A stretch of DNA of 64,000 nt, from NCBI RefSeq assembly GCF_040786285.1, contig NZ_JBFMKQ010000001.1:1984001-2048000 (forward strand), read 5' to 3'. A program made the translations under genes and the position numbers. Source of the stretch: Aquimarina sp040786285. GTDB lineage: Bacteria; Bacteroidota; Bacteroidia; Flavobacteriales; Flavobacteriaceae. Of this stretch, positions 1 through 9,460 are shown one piece after another; position 1 is the stretch's first letter, and each line of letters opens with the position of its first letter. The notes under the pieces are model-generated. The model was not told the DNA's origin. It worked only from the letters and a program-made list of their open reading frames with translations, and made no database searches.

Positions 1-541
1 GATAGTAAGCTAATGCTCTTAGTACTTTAGCTTCTGCTCTAAAGATCTGAATCTCATTTCTAAGATCTCCAGAAACTCCTCTTTCGTCTAGTTTACCATC
101 TGTTGTTTGACGCAAAAATTCGTTGGCCAAAGAAACTTGAAAAGTAGCTCTAGCAAAAAAGCTAAGCAGAAATACATTATTTGCATCCCACCTGTTTCTC
201 TGAAGGTCGGCAATACCTGGGTCATTTTCATAGGTCCAGATCGTTTCATCAGTAGAAACATTTTGCATAGAGAATAGCCCTCTTATGTATTGGCTGGTTC
301 CGTCATCAATCCCTTCAAGGTTGGCAGATTCGGGTCTTCCGTCTGCAGTAACATCAAGTCCGATCAATGAGAAGTTAGCATATACACCTCCTAGAGCGCT
401 TCTATAATCATCTCGTGTGTTAAATACATCACTAGCGAGTAAATCATCATCGTCTTCTAATTCGATATCTAAGTCTCCTTCACAAGAGGTGAAGATACCT
501 ATTGATAGAAATGCGTATAAAAAAATCTTATATAGTTTCAT
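1..541 (-). CDS. susD: SusD/RagB-family starch-binding outer-membrane lipoprotein (3' part outside window)
   Basis: About 180 codons are visible, starting at an ATG whose complement is at 539-541; the gene runs off the left edge, so the C-terminal half is not seen. The N-terminus is a lipoprotein signal (MKLYKIFLYAFLSIGIFTSC, lipobox Cys20), followed by an acidic stretch and a SusD-like region including 'RDDYRSALGGVYANFSLIG'. SusD proteins sit on the cell surface and cap the SusC barrel, binding glycans. It starts 11 bp after the susC stop, which is the normal SusC-SusD order. Given the neighbouring amylases and GH65 enzyme, the ligand is probably malto-oligosaccharides or starch; this is inferred from context. 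Confidence 0.9.
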   Translation of the reverse strand, partial: MKLYKIFLYAFLSIGIFTSCEGDLDIELEDDDDLLASDVFNTRDDYRSALGGVYANFSLIGLDVTADGRPESANLEGIDDGTSQYIRGLFSMQNVSTDETIWTYENDPGIADLQRNRWDANNVFLLSFFARATFQVSLANEFLRQTTDGKLDERGVSGDLRNEIQIFRAEAKVLRALAYY

Positions 542-552
542 TTCTTGTTTTT

Positions 553-3480
553 TTAATATTTATAGTTTATTCCTAATAAAAGAGTACGTCCTCTAGGAAA
601 TATTGTATTATCTACTCCGTTATTTTGAATCTCCGGATCCAATCCAGTATAATCGGTAATAACAAAGGCATTTTGTACACCAGCCCATATTCTAAGGCTA
701 GAAACACCTTTCATGATATCTCGTAATGTATATCCCATTGTGATGTTATCCATTCTTAAGAATGAAGCATCTTCCACATAAAAATCTGATAATATTACAT
801 CAGAAGTACTCTGGAAGTTAGTATCTAATACAGAAACCGGTGTATTGCTAAATACCGTTCTAACAACGTTACCTAATTGTGCATTTGATGACGCTACGTT
901 ATTGTATATCTCACCACCTATATTAGCTCTCATATTAAAACTAAAATCAAAGTTTTTGTAATTTAAACTAGTCTGAAGTCCCATTATATAATCTGGTGTT
1001 CCTTTACCAGAAACATATCTATCATTATTATTTAGTACACCGTCTCCATTTAAATCGGCATAAGCACCTTCTATTGGTCTTCCTGCACTATCATATATTT
1101 GAGCGAATGTAAAGAAAGAGAATGGTGCCTCTCCTTGTCTTTGGATTTGGATAGTATTACCTGTACCACCACCAATATCAGTAGTCAATATATCTTGACC
1201 AAAGGCTAAGCTTTCTATTTCTCTATCAATAAAAGTTGCATTATAACTTACATTCCAATTAAAATCTTGTTTTTTAATGATATCGGTACTAATAGAAAAT
1301 TCAACACCTTGTGTTATAAATTTACCAATATTTTGGAAACCTTGATTAGAAAAGTTTGCAGCATCTGGTATCGGTGCTTGAGAAAGTAGATCATTGGATT
1401 CTTTTCTAAATACATCAACCGCTCCACTAATTCTGTTATTCCAGAAACCGTAGTCTAATCCAATATTATATTCTGTTATCTTTTCCCATTCAATGTTTTC
1501 GTTTCTAAATTGAGGCTGTACAATATTTATTACTTCACCATCTAGGATGTATTGCGTAAATGGACTACTACCTCTATATCTTTCTAAATAGGCGTATGCC
1601 TGGTCGATATCTTGTTGACCTGTAATACCATATCCTAAACGAAGTTTTAAATCACTTAATACAGATGAGTTTTTAAGGAAGTTCTCATCGCTGATCTGCC
1701 AACCCAATGATGCCGATGGGAAATATCCCCATCTGTTATCTTCACCAAATCTTGAAGTACCATCTCTACGTATAGAAGCCGATAAGAAATATTTATCGCT
1801 AAGTTTCAAGTTTGTACGTGCAAAATATGCTATCAATACTTCATCGGGATCAATTGTTCTTTCGGCCACGTTACTAGGGTCACGTTGATTTCCTGTTTCA
1901 AACCTATCTAATTCGAATTTTTGATAAGAATATCCTCCTGTAGCTTCGATATTCAAAGCTCCAATAGTTTTATTATATGTCAAATAAGCATCTAGAAGTC
2001 GGTTTTTAACAAGTAAATCAGTATCTGATTTAGAACCAACAAACTCTCCTTGTGTAGAATTGAAACCAATTGCACTTTCTGTAGATACATCTCTAAAACG
2101 ATCAGTTTCACTATCATCTAAACCTAAGTTAACTACAGCACGTAGATCAGGAAAGAAGTGTAATTGATAATCTAGTTTTACGTTACCAAAATACCTTCTA
2201 ACGTTTGCAATTTCGCGAGTTTGCTCTAGTTCAGCTACTGGGTTTCTCTGTACATTTCCTTGCGCAAAACCAGTACCCGAGTTTATATATTCAAAGTAAC
2301 CTCCATAAGGAGAACTAGCGTCAAAAACTGGTTGAGTAGGGTCAAAAGTAATCGCAGCACCCTCTACATTTGGAGCAAATCTGTTTTTCTCGAAGTTAAG
2401 ATTGGCATTAATGTCTATTTTTAAGTGATTATTAAATAATCTAGGGTTCAAAGCAAGAGATGATGTTGTTCTTTCAAACTTAGATGTTTTTCTAAGACCT
2501 TCTTGATCAGATCGTCCAAGTGCTACCCTTGTAGGAAGAATTCCCAGAATTGAACCACTTGCAGATAAGTTATGATCTGTAGAAAAAGCAGTTCTGTAGA
2601 TCTCATCTTGCCAATCTGTATTAGCAGAACCTAATTCATCAACTCTATCCGGAAAATTTTCGGCAATAAATTCACGATATTGGTTTGCAGAAAATACATC
2701 AACAGTTTCATTAGCAGTATTTATACTGGTTTTAGAATCTAAATTGATTTGTAAATTCTTTTTTCCTTTCTTAGTTGTAATAATAATTACACCATTTGCA
2801 CCTCGATTACCATAAATAGCGGCAGATGATGCATCCTTAAGAATAGAGAATGACTCAATATCATTTGGGTTAATAGTCGAAAGAATCGATCTAGATCCGT
2901 TAGACAAATCACCTGGATCATTTAGGGGTAGACCATCAACAACAATTAATGGATCGTTTGATGCATTTAGTGAGGCACCTCCTCTAATTCTAATTTCAGA
3001 ATTTCCTGCCGGACCACCATTGGTGTTAATATTAACACCGGCTACTCTACCATTAAATAAATTCTCTGCAGTAATATTGTTACCGGTATTAAAATCTTCT
3101 GATGTTACAAGGGCAACAGATCCTGTAAGATCCTTTTTCCTTGAAGTACCATAACCAATAAGTACTACTTGTTCAAGTTCTGCAGCATCTTCTTCTAACG
3201 ATATGTTCACTGTGGCTTGTCCAGTGTATGCTACTTCCTGTGTCATAAAACCAACGTATGAGAATTCTACAATATCTCCATCGTTAACATTGTTAAGGGA
3301 ATAATTACCATCAAAATCAGATGATGTTCCATTTGTAGTTCCCTTTACAATGATATTTACACCAGGAATGGGTTGACCACTTCCTGCATCAGTAACTGTT
3401 CCATTAACAGTCGACTGTGCAAAAAAGCTCATTGGTATCAACCACAATAAAAACAATGCGCTTTTTGTAAATGTTTTCAT
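553..3480 (-). CDS. susC: SusC/RagA-family TonB-dependent outer-membrane receptor
   Basis: This 975-residue protein has a signal peptide (about 1-22, ending FFAQS) and a carboxypeptidase-regulatory-like beta-sandwich (about 24-105, 'GTVTDAGSGQPIPGVNIIVKG'). A TonB plug follows (about 115-230, with 'SFSILKDASSAAIYGNRGANGVIIITTKKG', the SusC signature), then a long beta-barrel ending in a terminal aromatic strand ('GRTLLLGINYKY'). SusC proteins import oligosaccharides across the outer membrane using TonB energy, with SusD as lid. The length is normal for the family. It is divergent from the LacI regulator and upstream of susD. A variant -7 element (TACTTTGG on the minus strand, near 3535) and a LacI-type palindrome at 3590-3603 suggest sugar-dependent control. 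Confidence 0.96.
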   Translation of the reverse strand: MKTFTKSALFLLWLIPMSFFAQSTVNGTVTDAGSGQPIPGVNIIVKGTTNGTSSDFDGNYSLNNVNDGDIVEFSYVGFMTQEVAYTGQATVNISLEEDAAELEQVVLIGYGTSRKKDLTGSVALVTSEDFNTGNNITAENLFNGRVAGVNINTNGGPAGNSEIRIRGGASLNASNDPLIVVDGLPLNDPGDLSNGSRSILSTINPNDIESFSILKDASSAAIYGNRGANGVIIITTKKGKKNLQINLDSKTSINTANETVDVFSANQYREFIAENFPDRVDELGSANTDWQDEIYRTAFSTDHNLSASGSILGILPTRVALGRSDQEGLRKTSKFERTTSSLALNPRLFNNHLKIDINANLNFEKNRFAPNVEGAAITFDPTQPVFDASSPYGGYFEYINSGTGFAQGNVQRNPVAELEQTREIANVRRYFGNVKLDYQLHFFPDLRAVVNLGLDDSETDRFRDVSTESAIGFNSTQGEFVGSKSDTDLLVKNRLLDAYLTYNKTIGALNIEATGGYSYQKFELDRFETGNQRDPSNVAERTIDPDEVLIAYFARTNLKLSDKYFLSASIRRDGTSRFGEDNRWGYFPSASLGWQISDENFLKNSSVLSDLKLRLGYGITGQQDIDQAYAYLERYRGSSPFTQYILDGEVINIVQPQFRNENIEWEKITEYNIGLDYGFWNNRISGAVDVFRKESNDLLSQAPIPDAANFSNQGFQNIGKFITQGVEFSISTDIIKKQDFNWNVSYNATFIDREIESLAFGQDILTTDIGGGTGNTIQIQRQGEAPFSFFTFAQIYDSAGRPIEGAYADLNGDGVLNNNDRYVSGKGTPDYIMGLQTSLNYKNFDFSFNMRANIGGEIYNNVASSNAQLGNVVRTVFSNTPVSVLDTNFQSTSDVILSDFYVEDASFLRMDNITMGYTLRDIMKGVSSLRIWAGVQNAFVITDYTGLDPEIQNNGVDNTIFPRGRTLLLGINYKY

Positions 3481-3567
3481 AAAAATTAAATTAGTTTTTG
3501 ATTGTTTTAAATCTTATATTTTCACTTTCCTGCAACCAAAGTATGTAAATTTTGTGTTAATTTTTAG

Positions 3568-3603
3568 GTAAGGTTTAACCATAACCTTACGAAAACGTTT
3601 GCG
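3568..3603. promoter_or_regulatory. Divergent susC/lacI control region: LacI-type operator and inverted repeat
   Basis: The 363-bp gap 3481-3843 contains no gene. Within it, CGAAAACGTTTGCG (3590-3603) is a near-palindrome of the LacI/CcpA type with a central CG step. A related site (CGAAAACGTTTTAG) is upstream of pfkA at 12912. Immediately adjacent, GTAAGGTT (3568-3575) and AACCTTAC (3583-3590) form an 8-bp inverted repeat with a 7-nt spacer. Binding by the adjacent LacI-family protein is inferred, not shown. Confidence 0.65.
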
Positions 3604-3843
3604 TGTGGAAAACTTTTAAAATTTTGTTAAAATTTTAAGTGTAATTATGACCATATGACATATTTTCGCAGCGAATTTTGGCTTTTGATCAAAAAAATAG
3701 AACTAAATACTATGTTAAAATAAATTGCGTTAACACCTCTCTGTAAATTTATATGAGAACGGAATAATGTGTATTGATTTTACCATTTAGAATGACGATA
3801 TTTAAATTAATAAATAAACCAATATATAGAACATAAAAAATCG

Positions 3844-4875
3844 ATGAGACAAAAAGTTACATTAAAACAAATAGCTAAAGAATTGGATGTTTCCATTTCT
3901 ACGGTGTCTAAAGCATTAAAAGATAGTGTAGAGATAAGTTTGGATACTCGTCAAAAAGTTAAGGCTTTCGCTAAGTTGTATAATTATAAACCTAATAATA
4001 TAGCTTTAAGTCTTAAAAACAGGAAAACAAAGACCATTGGTGTTATCATTCCTGAGATCGTACATCATTTTTTTACTACGGTGATTGGTGGGGTAGAAAA
4101 GGTAGCCAACGAAAAAGGGTATAATGTAATTATATGTTCTTCGAATAATTCTTTTGATAAAGAAGTTATTAATATGGAGATGCTTGCCAGTGGTAGTGCA
4201 GATGGGTTTATTTTATCTGTAGCTAAAGAAACCCAGCTTAAAAAGGATTATCATCATATAGAAGAAACGATGAGTCAAGGAATGCCTGTAGTCCTTTTTG
4301 ACAGGATTATAGACGAAGTTGTTTGTGATAAAGTAATTATTGATGATGGCAAAGGTGCTCAAATGGCTACAAATCATTTGTTGTCTGTAGGCTGCAAGAA
4401 GATAGCTATTCTTACTACGGTAGATTATATAAGTGTGGGTAAATTACGTACCAATGGGTATCTAAGAGCACTACGAGCATATGATGTTCCTGAAAGAGAA
4501 GAACTGATTCTTAAAATAGAAGATATCGATAATTGTGAGTCAGAAATTGCTGATTTTCTTGTTGATAAAGATATTGATGCTGTTTTTGCTGTAAATGAAT
4601 TATTTGCGGTTACTGCGGCAAAGGTTTTAAACCAACAGGGTAAAAAAATTCCAGATGATATTTCTATTATTGGCTTTACCGACGGGATTCTGTCTAAACA
4701 TTTTATACCAAGTTTAACCACTATTAGTCAACATGGAGAAGATATGGGGGTTAGGGCAGCTAAACTTTTAATAGATAAGTTAGAAGGAGATGAAGCGGCT
4801 ACAGAAGAGTATAGAACTGTAATTATTGATACTAGCTTAATTCAAAGGGAATCAACAAAAAAAAACAAAGAGTGA
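3844..4875 (+). CDS. LacI-family transcriptional regulator (probable maltose-locus regulator)
   Basis: The 343 residues hold an N-terminal LacI helix-turn-helix (about 4-50, 'VTLKQIAKELDVSISTVSKALKDS') with the usual hinge-helix region ('NNIALSLKNRKTKTIGVIIPEI'), then a periplasmic-binding-protein-like effector domain (about 60-335). It is divergent from susC and immediately before the maltose catabolic genes, so it most likely senses maltose or a derived sugar. The CGAAAACGTTT sites at 3590 and 12912 are the best candidates for its operator. In other Flavobacteriia, LacI-type proteins accompany maltose clusters in place of the membrane-bound SusR; this assignment rests on context. Confidence 0.92.
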   Translation: MRQKVTLKQIAKELDVSISTVSKALKDSVEISLDTRQKVKAFAKLYNYKPNNIALSLKNRKTKTIGVIIPEIVHHFFTTVIGGVEKVANEKGYNVIICSSNNSFDKEVINMEMLASGSADGFILSVAKETQLKKDYHHIEETMSQGMPVVLFDRIIDEVVCDKVIIDDGKGAQMATNHLLSVGCKKIAILTTVDYISVGKLRTNGYLRALRAYDVPEREELILKIEDIDNCESEIADFLVDKDIDAVFAVNELFAVTAAKVLNQQGKKIPDDISIIGFTDGILSKHFIPSLTTISQHGEDMGVRAAKLLIDKLEGDEAATEEYRTVIIDTSLIQRESTKKNKE

Positions 4876-4912
4876 TCTTTTAATTGAAAAATTATAATAT
4901 CTTTGGCCTTCG

Positions 4913-4970
4913 TCAAAACTTATATTTTCACTTTCTACTAAATAAGTTTTGATAAGTCATGCGCTTATCA
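4913..4970 (+). promoter_or_regulatory. Two adjacent stem-loops in the leader of the sugar transporter gene
   Basis: TCAAAACTTAT (4913-4923) pairs perfectly with ATAAGTTTTGA (4942-4952). Overlapping the 3' arm, TGATAAG (4950-4956) pairs with CTTATCA (4964-4970). The two helices share bases 4950-4952, so they partly exclude one another. They lie between the lacI stop and the ATG at 4997. Neither is followed by a clear T-run, so terminator function is doubtful. They may be RNA-processing or operator elements. Confidence 0.45.
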
Positions 4971-4996
4971 GTGTAATAATTAAATATTCACTTTTA

Positions 4997-6379
4997 ATGA
5001 ACAAGCGTAAGTTAAGTTTCTGGGAAATTTGGAACATGAGTTTCGGTTTCTTAGGGATTCAATTCGGTTTTGCTTTGCAAGGCGGATTTATGTCTAGAAT
5101 TTTCCAAACCTTAGGTGCCGAAAAAGATGCAATACCTTTATTATGGATTGCTGCTCCTTTAACAGGGTTACTAGTACAGCCTATAATCGGGTATCTAAGC
5201 GATCGAACTTGGAGTCCAAGGTGGGGTCGTCGTAGACCTTACTTTTTAATAGGTGCTGTGTTGAGCTCTATCGCTCTGTTTTTAGTGCCACATTCTCCTG
5301 CACTTTGGGTTGCTGCCGGTTTTTTATGGATTTTAGACGCTTCTATTAATATTTCTATGGAGCCTTTTAGAGCTTTGGTCGCAGACAAGCTTCCAGAATC
5401 TCAACGGTCTTATGGATTCGTAACACAAACATTAATAATAGGAATAGGAACATGGGTAGCTAGTAATTTACCCTGGGCGGTGTCACAAATGGGAGTAAGC
5501 GATGAAGCACCAACGGGAGTTGTGCCTATGTCGGTAAAGGTTGCTTTTGCAATTGGAGGTCTTGTTTTTCTAGCAAGTATTCTTTATACAGTTTTTAAAA
5601 CGACCGAATATCCTCCTGAGGATATGGAAGAATTTGAAAGGGAAAAGAAGAAGAAAAATCAATTTATTCCTGATATTTTAAATAATATAGGAAGCATGCC
5701 TCTTACAATGAAGAAACTGGGGTTAATACAGTTTTTTAGTTGGTTTGCATTTTTTACGATGTGGAGTTTAGCAAATCCAGCACTAACAGAACATGTGTTT
5801 AAAACACCAGTACCAATAGAATCTGCGTACAATATGGATATTCCAGAATCTGCGGCAGCTTTTAAAGAAGCAAGCACTGCATTTCAAAAATCTTCTAATG
5901 ATGTAGGTAGATATATGGGGGTTTATGGGTTGTCGTCAATGGCTTTTGCTCTAATACTAACATTTTATACTTCAAGAAAAAGAATAAATAGAAAATTAGT
6001 TCATCTTGGGTCGTTAGTTTTAGGAGGAATAGGTTTTATATCGATGTACTTTATTCCGTCTCCAGAGTGGTTGATTTTTTCATTCACTTTAGTAGGTTTT
6101 GCTTGGGGTAGTATATTATCTATGCCATATGCAATGCTTTCTAGCTCTGTAGATCCTAAGAAGATGGGAGTGATTATGGGTATATTCAATATGTTTATTG
6201 TAATTCCCCAAATCATTGCAGCAGTAGGAGGTATTAATTTTGCCTATAAATTGATTGGTGACCAAACCATTAATGCAATGATTGTTGCCGGTATAAGTTT
6301 AATAATAGCTGGTTTTTGTAACTTGTTGATTACTAACAGAGATGCGATTACCTATAACCCGAAAGAAGTAGCGGAATAA
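4997..6379 (+). CDS. MFS transporter, GPH/sucrose-maltose type (probable maltose importer)
   Basis: About 460 residues with 12 hydrophobic helices. The N-terminal 'FWEIWNMSFGFLGIQFGFALQGGFMSRIFQTLGA' and the loop 'GYLSDRTWSPRWGRRRPYFLIGA' are typical of the MFS subfamily that carries sucrose or maltose with protons. I start it at the ATG at 4997 (MNKRKLSFWE); an upstream in-frame start would add 16 residues unlike the family. It is followed, with a 1-nt overlap (TAATG), by beta-phosphoglucomutase and then by GH65 phosphorylase, so inner-membrane uptake of maltose is the natural role. Substrate is inferred from neighbours. Confidence 0.9.
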   Translation: MNKRKLSFWEIWNMSFGFLGIQFGFALQGGFMSRIFQTLGAEKDAIPLLWIAAPLTGLLVQPIIGYLSDRTWSPRWGRRRPYFLIGAVLSSIALFLVPHSPALWVAAGFLWILDASINISMEPFRALVADKLPESQRSYGFVTQTLIIGIGTWVASNLPWAVSQMGVSDEAPTGVVPMSVKVAFAIGGLVFLASILYTVFKTTEYPPEDMEEFEREKKKKNQFIPDILNNIGSMPLTMKKLGLIQFFSWFAFFTMWSLANPALTEHVFKTPVPIESAYNMDIPESAAAFKEASTAFQKSSNDVGRYMGVYGLSSMAFALILTFYTSRKRINRKLVHLGSLVLGGIGFISMYFIPSPEWLIFSFTLVGFAWGSILSMPYAMLSSSVDPKKMGVIMGIFNMFIVIPQIIAAVGGINFAYKLIGDQTINAMIVAGISLIIAGFCNLLITNRDAITYNPKEVAE

Positions 6380-7041
6380 TGAAGAAAGCATTTATATTTG
6401 ATCTGGATGGTGTGATTGTAGATACTGCAAAGTATCATTTTTTAGCCTGGCAAAACCTTGCCAATAGTTTAGGTATTTCTTTTTCTGAAGAACAGAATGA
6501 ACAACTAAAAGGAGTTAGCCGAGTACGATCTTTAGAAAAAATATTAGAATGGGGTAATAAAACCCTTTCAGAAGAAGAGTTTACCAAATTAATGTCTAAA
6601 AAAAATGAGGAATACCTCGTGTATATCTCAAAGATGGATACTTCAGAAATTCTACCTGATGTGCCTAGAGTATTGGATTATTTGATATCAAACGATCAAG
6701 CCATAGCGCTAGGTTCTGCAAGTAAAAATGCAAGAGTGATTCTTGATAAAGTACAACTAACCGCTAAGTTTCATGCTATAGTAGATGGGACCAATGTATC
6801 TAAAGCAAAACCAGATCCAGAAGTATTTTTGATTGGAGCTCAAGAATTAGGCGTTTCACCAGAGAACTGCATAGTGTTCGAAGACTCTGTAGCAGGAGTT
6901 CAAGCTGCCAATAACGCTAATATGATAAGTATAGGGATCGGTGACGCTGAAGTGTTACATGAAGCAGATTACATTTTTAATGATTTTACAGAAATAAGAG
7001 AAGAGTTTATAAATAATTTGGTTTCGGCCAAAAAAGTATGA
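6379..7041 (+). CDS. pgmB: Beta-phosphoglucomutase (HAD superfamily)
   Basis: The 220 residues begin with the HAD motif I 'FDLDGVIVDTAKYHF', with nucleophile Asp and acid/base Asp in DxDG. The helical cap contains 'LKGVSRVRSLEKIL', typical of beta-PGM. Motif II lies around 'ALGSASKNARVIL', with Lys in 'KAKPDPEVFL' and motif III 'VFEDSVAGVQAA'. The enzyme interconverts beta-glucose-1-phosphate and glucose-6-phosphate. Its ATG overlaps the transporter stop codon and the GH65 gene starts 6 bp later, which is the standard maltose phosphorylase partnership. Confidence 0.96.
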   Translation: MKKAFIFDLDGVIVDTAKYHFLAWQNLANSLGISFSEEQNEQLKGVSRVRSLEKILEWGNKTLSEEEFTKLMSKKNEEYLVYISKMDTSEILPDVPRVLDYLISNDQAIALGSASKNARVILDKVQLTAKFHAIVDGTNVSKAKPDPEVFLIGAQELGVSPENCIVFEDSVAGVQAANNANMISIGIGDAEVLHEADYIFNDFTEIREEFINNLVSAKKV

Positions 7042-7047
7042 CAGACG

Positions 7048-9354
7048 ATGAATCAGGATTATATAAAACCAGATAACTGGTCAATTATTGAAGAAGGGTT
7101 TGATGTTGAAAGAGTTAAATCCTCAGAAAGCCTATTTAGTATAGGAAATGGAGCCATGGGACAAAGGGCCAATTTTGAAGAAGAATTTTCAGGCCCAACT
7201 TTTCAAGGAAGTTATATTGCGGGAGTTTATTATCCCGATAAAACTAGAGTTGGTTGGTGGAAAAATGGGTACCCAGAGTATTTTGCTAAGGTACTTAATG
7301 CACCAAACTGGATAGGAATTAATGTGGAAGTTAGTGGAGAAAAATTAGATCTTTATAGATGTAAATCAGTCACTAATTTCAGAAGAGAACTAAACATGAA
7401 AGAAGGTTGGTATCAACGTTCTTTTAACGCTGTTTTACAAAATAATATAGAAGTATCTGTAAAATCTACGCGTTTTTTAAGTTTAGACCTTGATGAAGTA
7501 GGTGCAATTAGATATGAGGTAACACCTATAAATGAGGATGTAGAAATTACATTTTCACCTTATCTAGATTCGGGAATCACAAATGAAGATACTAATTGGG
7601 ATGATAAATTCTGGGATACCTACGATTTATCTCACAAAGGTAGCTCTGCATTTATATTAGCCAAAACAATGAAAACCGAGTTTCATACCTGTACAGGTAT
7701 GTTAAATCAAGTTTTTGTTGAAGACGATTTAAAAGATATTTATCCCAAAGTAGATATCAACGGAACATTTGTTAAGTTGAATTATTCAGTCGAAGTTCCT
7801 AAAGGAAAAACGGCTAGTTTAGTTAAATTTGGAGGATACACAGTATGCCTTAATCATAAAAAAGAAGATTTAGCTTCTGCAAGTGCCACAGTGCTTAAAC
7901 AAGCTTCAGAATCTGGTTTTGATGCTTTGCTAGATTTGCAAAAGAAAGCTTGGTCCAAAATATGGGAGATGGCCGATATTGTTATTGAAGGTGATGTCAA
8001 AGCGCAACAAGGTATACGTTTTAATATCTTTCAATTAAATCAAACCTACCTTGGGAAAGATGCAAGACTTAATATTGGTCCAAAAGGATTTACAGGAGAA
8101 AAATACGGAGGAAGTACCTATTGGGATACCGAGGCGTATTGTATCCCATTCTACATGGCAACCAAAGATCAGCTAGTAGCACGTAATTTATTGACGTATC
8201 GTTATCACCATTTAGAAAAAGCTATAGAAAATGCTGAAAAACTTGGATTTACCAATGGCGCAGCATTATACCCAATGGTTACCATGAATGGTGAAGAATG
8301 TCATAATGAGTGGGAAATTACTTTTGAAGAAATACACCGTAATGGCGCAATGACATTTGCCATCTATAATTATGTTAGATATACTGGTGATTATAGCTAT
8401 GTGCCTGAAAAAGGATTAGAGGTAATGATCGCAATTGCTCGTTTTTGGCACCAAAGAGCTACTTTTTCTACAGATAAAGATAAATATGTAATTCTTGGTG
8501 TTACAGGGCCTAATGAATATGAAAACAACATCAATAATAATTGGTATACTAATTATTTGGCAAAATGGTGTATCGAGTATTGTATAGAGAATATCAATAA
8601 AGTAAAAGCAGAATACAGCAAAGACCACGATAGGATTATTGATAAAGTTAATCTGAATCAAGAGGAAATTGATGCAATGGCAAAGGTGGCAGAGAAAATG
8701 TATTTCCCGTATTCAGAAAAACATCAGGTATACTTGCAACAGGATGGGTTCTTGGATAAAGAGCTAATCACCGTAGCTAATCTTGATAAAACACAACGAC
8801 CTATTAACCAAAAGTGGAGCTGGGATAGAATATTACGCTCACCTTATATTAAACAAGCAGATACTCTTCAGGGGATGTATATGTTTGAAGATCAATTTAC
8901 TAAAGAAGAGTTAGAGCGTCACTTTGATTTTTATGAGCCATTTACGGTGCATGAATCATCTCTTTCACCTTGTGTACATAGTATTCAAGCAGCAACTCTT
9001 GATAGAATGGACCAAGCTTATACCTTCTATTTAAGAACGTCAAGGTTAGATCTTGATGATTATAATAAAGAAGTAGAAGAAGGATTACATATAACTAGTA
9101 TGGCCGGTACCTGGATGAGTATTGTTGAAGGGTTCGGAGGACTTAGAATTAAGAATGACCGATTGTCATTTACACCTAAGATTCCTAAAGAATGGAAAGG
9201 TTATACCTTTAATGTAAACTTTAGAAATCAAATTCTTAAAGTGAATGTTTCGCAAGAAGGAACCTCTTTTAATCTAGAAGGAGATCAGGAATTAGTGATT
9301 TATGTAGATGGGAAGGAATTTAAAATATCCCCTGATAGCTTAATCACAGTTTAA
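7048..9354 (+). CDS. GH65 family glycoside phosphorylase, probable maltose phosphorylase
   Basis: The 768 residues match a GH65 protein in length and order: N-terminal beta-sandwich (about 10-270), linker, (alpha/alpha)6 barrel (about 320-690) and a short C-terminal jelly roll. The barrel contains 'KYGGSTYWDTEAYCIPFY' and the catalytic-acid region 'NGEECHNEWEITFEEIHRNG'. The phosphate-site motif 'TVHESSLSPCVHS' argues for a phosphorylase rather than a hydrolase. There is no signal peptide, so it is cytoplasmic. Expected reaction: maltose plus phosphate gives glucose and beta-glucose-1-phosphate, which the adjacent PgmB uses. Specificity for maltose over trehalose or kojibiose is inferred from the amylases nearby. 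Confidence 0.93.
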   Translation: MNQDYIKPDNWSIIEEGFDVERVKSSESLFSIGNGAMGQRANFEEEFSGPTFQGSYIAGVYYPDKTRVGWWKNGYPEYFAKVLNAPNWIGINVEVSGEKLDLYRCKSVTNFRRELNMKEGWYQRSFNAVLQNNIEVSVKSTRFLSLDLDEVGAIRYEVTPINEDVEITFSPYLDSGITNEDTNWDDKFWDTYDLSHKGSSAFILAKTMKTEFHTCTGMLNQVFVEDDLKDIYPKVDINGTFVKLNYSVEVPKGKTASLVKFGGYTVCLNHKKEDLASASATVLKQASESGFDALLDLQKKAWSKIWEMADIVIEGDVKAQQGIRFNIFQLNQTYLGKDARLNIGPKGFTGEKYGGSTYWDTEAYCIPFYMATKDQLVARNLLTYRYHHLEKAIENAEKLGFTNGAALYPMVTMNGEECHNEWEITFEEIHRNGAMTFAIYNYVRYTGDYSYVPEKGLEVMIAIARFWHQRATFSTDKDKYVILGVTGPNEYENNINNNWYTNYLAKWCIEYCIENINKVKAEYSKDHDRIIDKVNLNQEEIDAMAKVAEKMYFPYSEKHQVYLQQDGFLDKELITVANLDKTQRPINQKWSWDRILRSPYIKQADTLQGMYMFEDQFTKEELERHFDFYEPFTVHESSLSPCVHSIQAATLDRMDQAYTFYLRTSRLDLDDYNKEVEEGLHITSMAGTWMSIVEGFGGLRIKNDRLSFTPKIPKEWKGYTFNVNFRNQILKVNVSQEGTSFNLEGDQELVIYVDGKEFKISPDSLITV

Positions 9355-9377
9355 TCAAATAGTATTGATAACAATAT

Positions 9378-9408
9378 AATACCCCAAAGACCCTGTTTTT
9401 GGGGTATT
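9378..9408 (+). terminator. Stem-loop after the GH65 gene
   Basis: AATACCCCAAA (9378-9388) pairs with TTTGGGGTATT (9398-9408), an 11-bp perfect stem with a 9-nt loop, 24 bp after the GH65 stop. The following T-run is weak, so it may be only a partial terminator or a 3'-end stabiliser before the amylase genes. Confidence 0.6.
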
Positions 9409-9460
9409 TATGTCTATAAGAAGAATACACAAAACATTTATTTAATCAAAAACTCATAAA

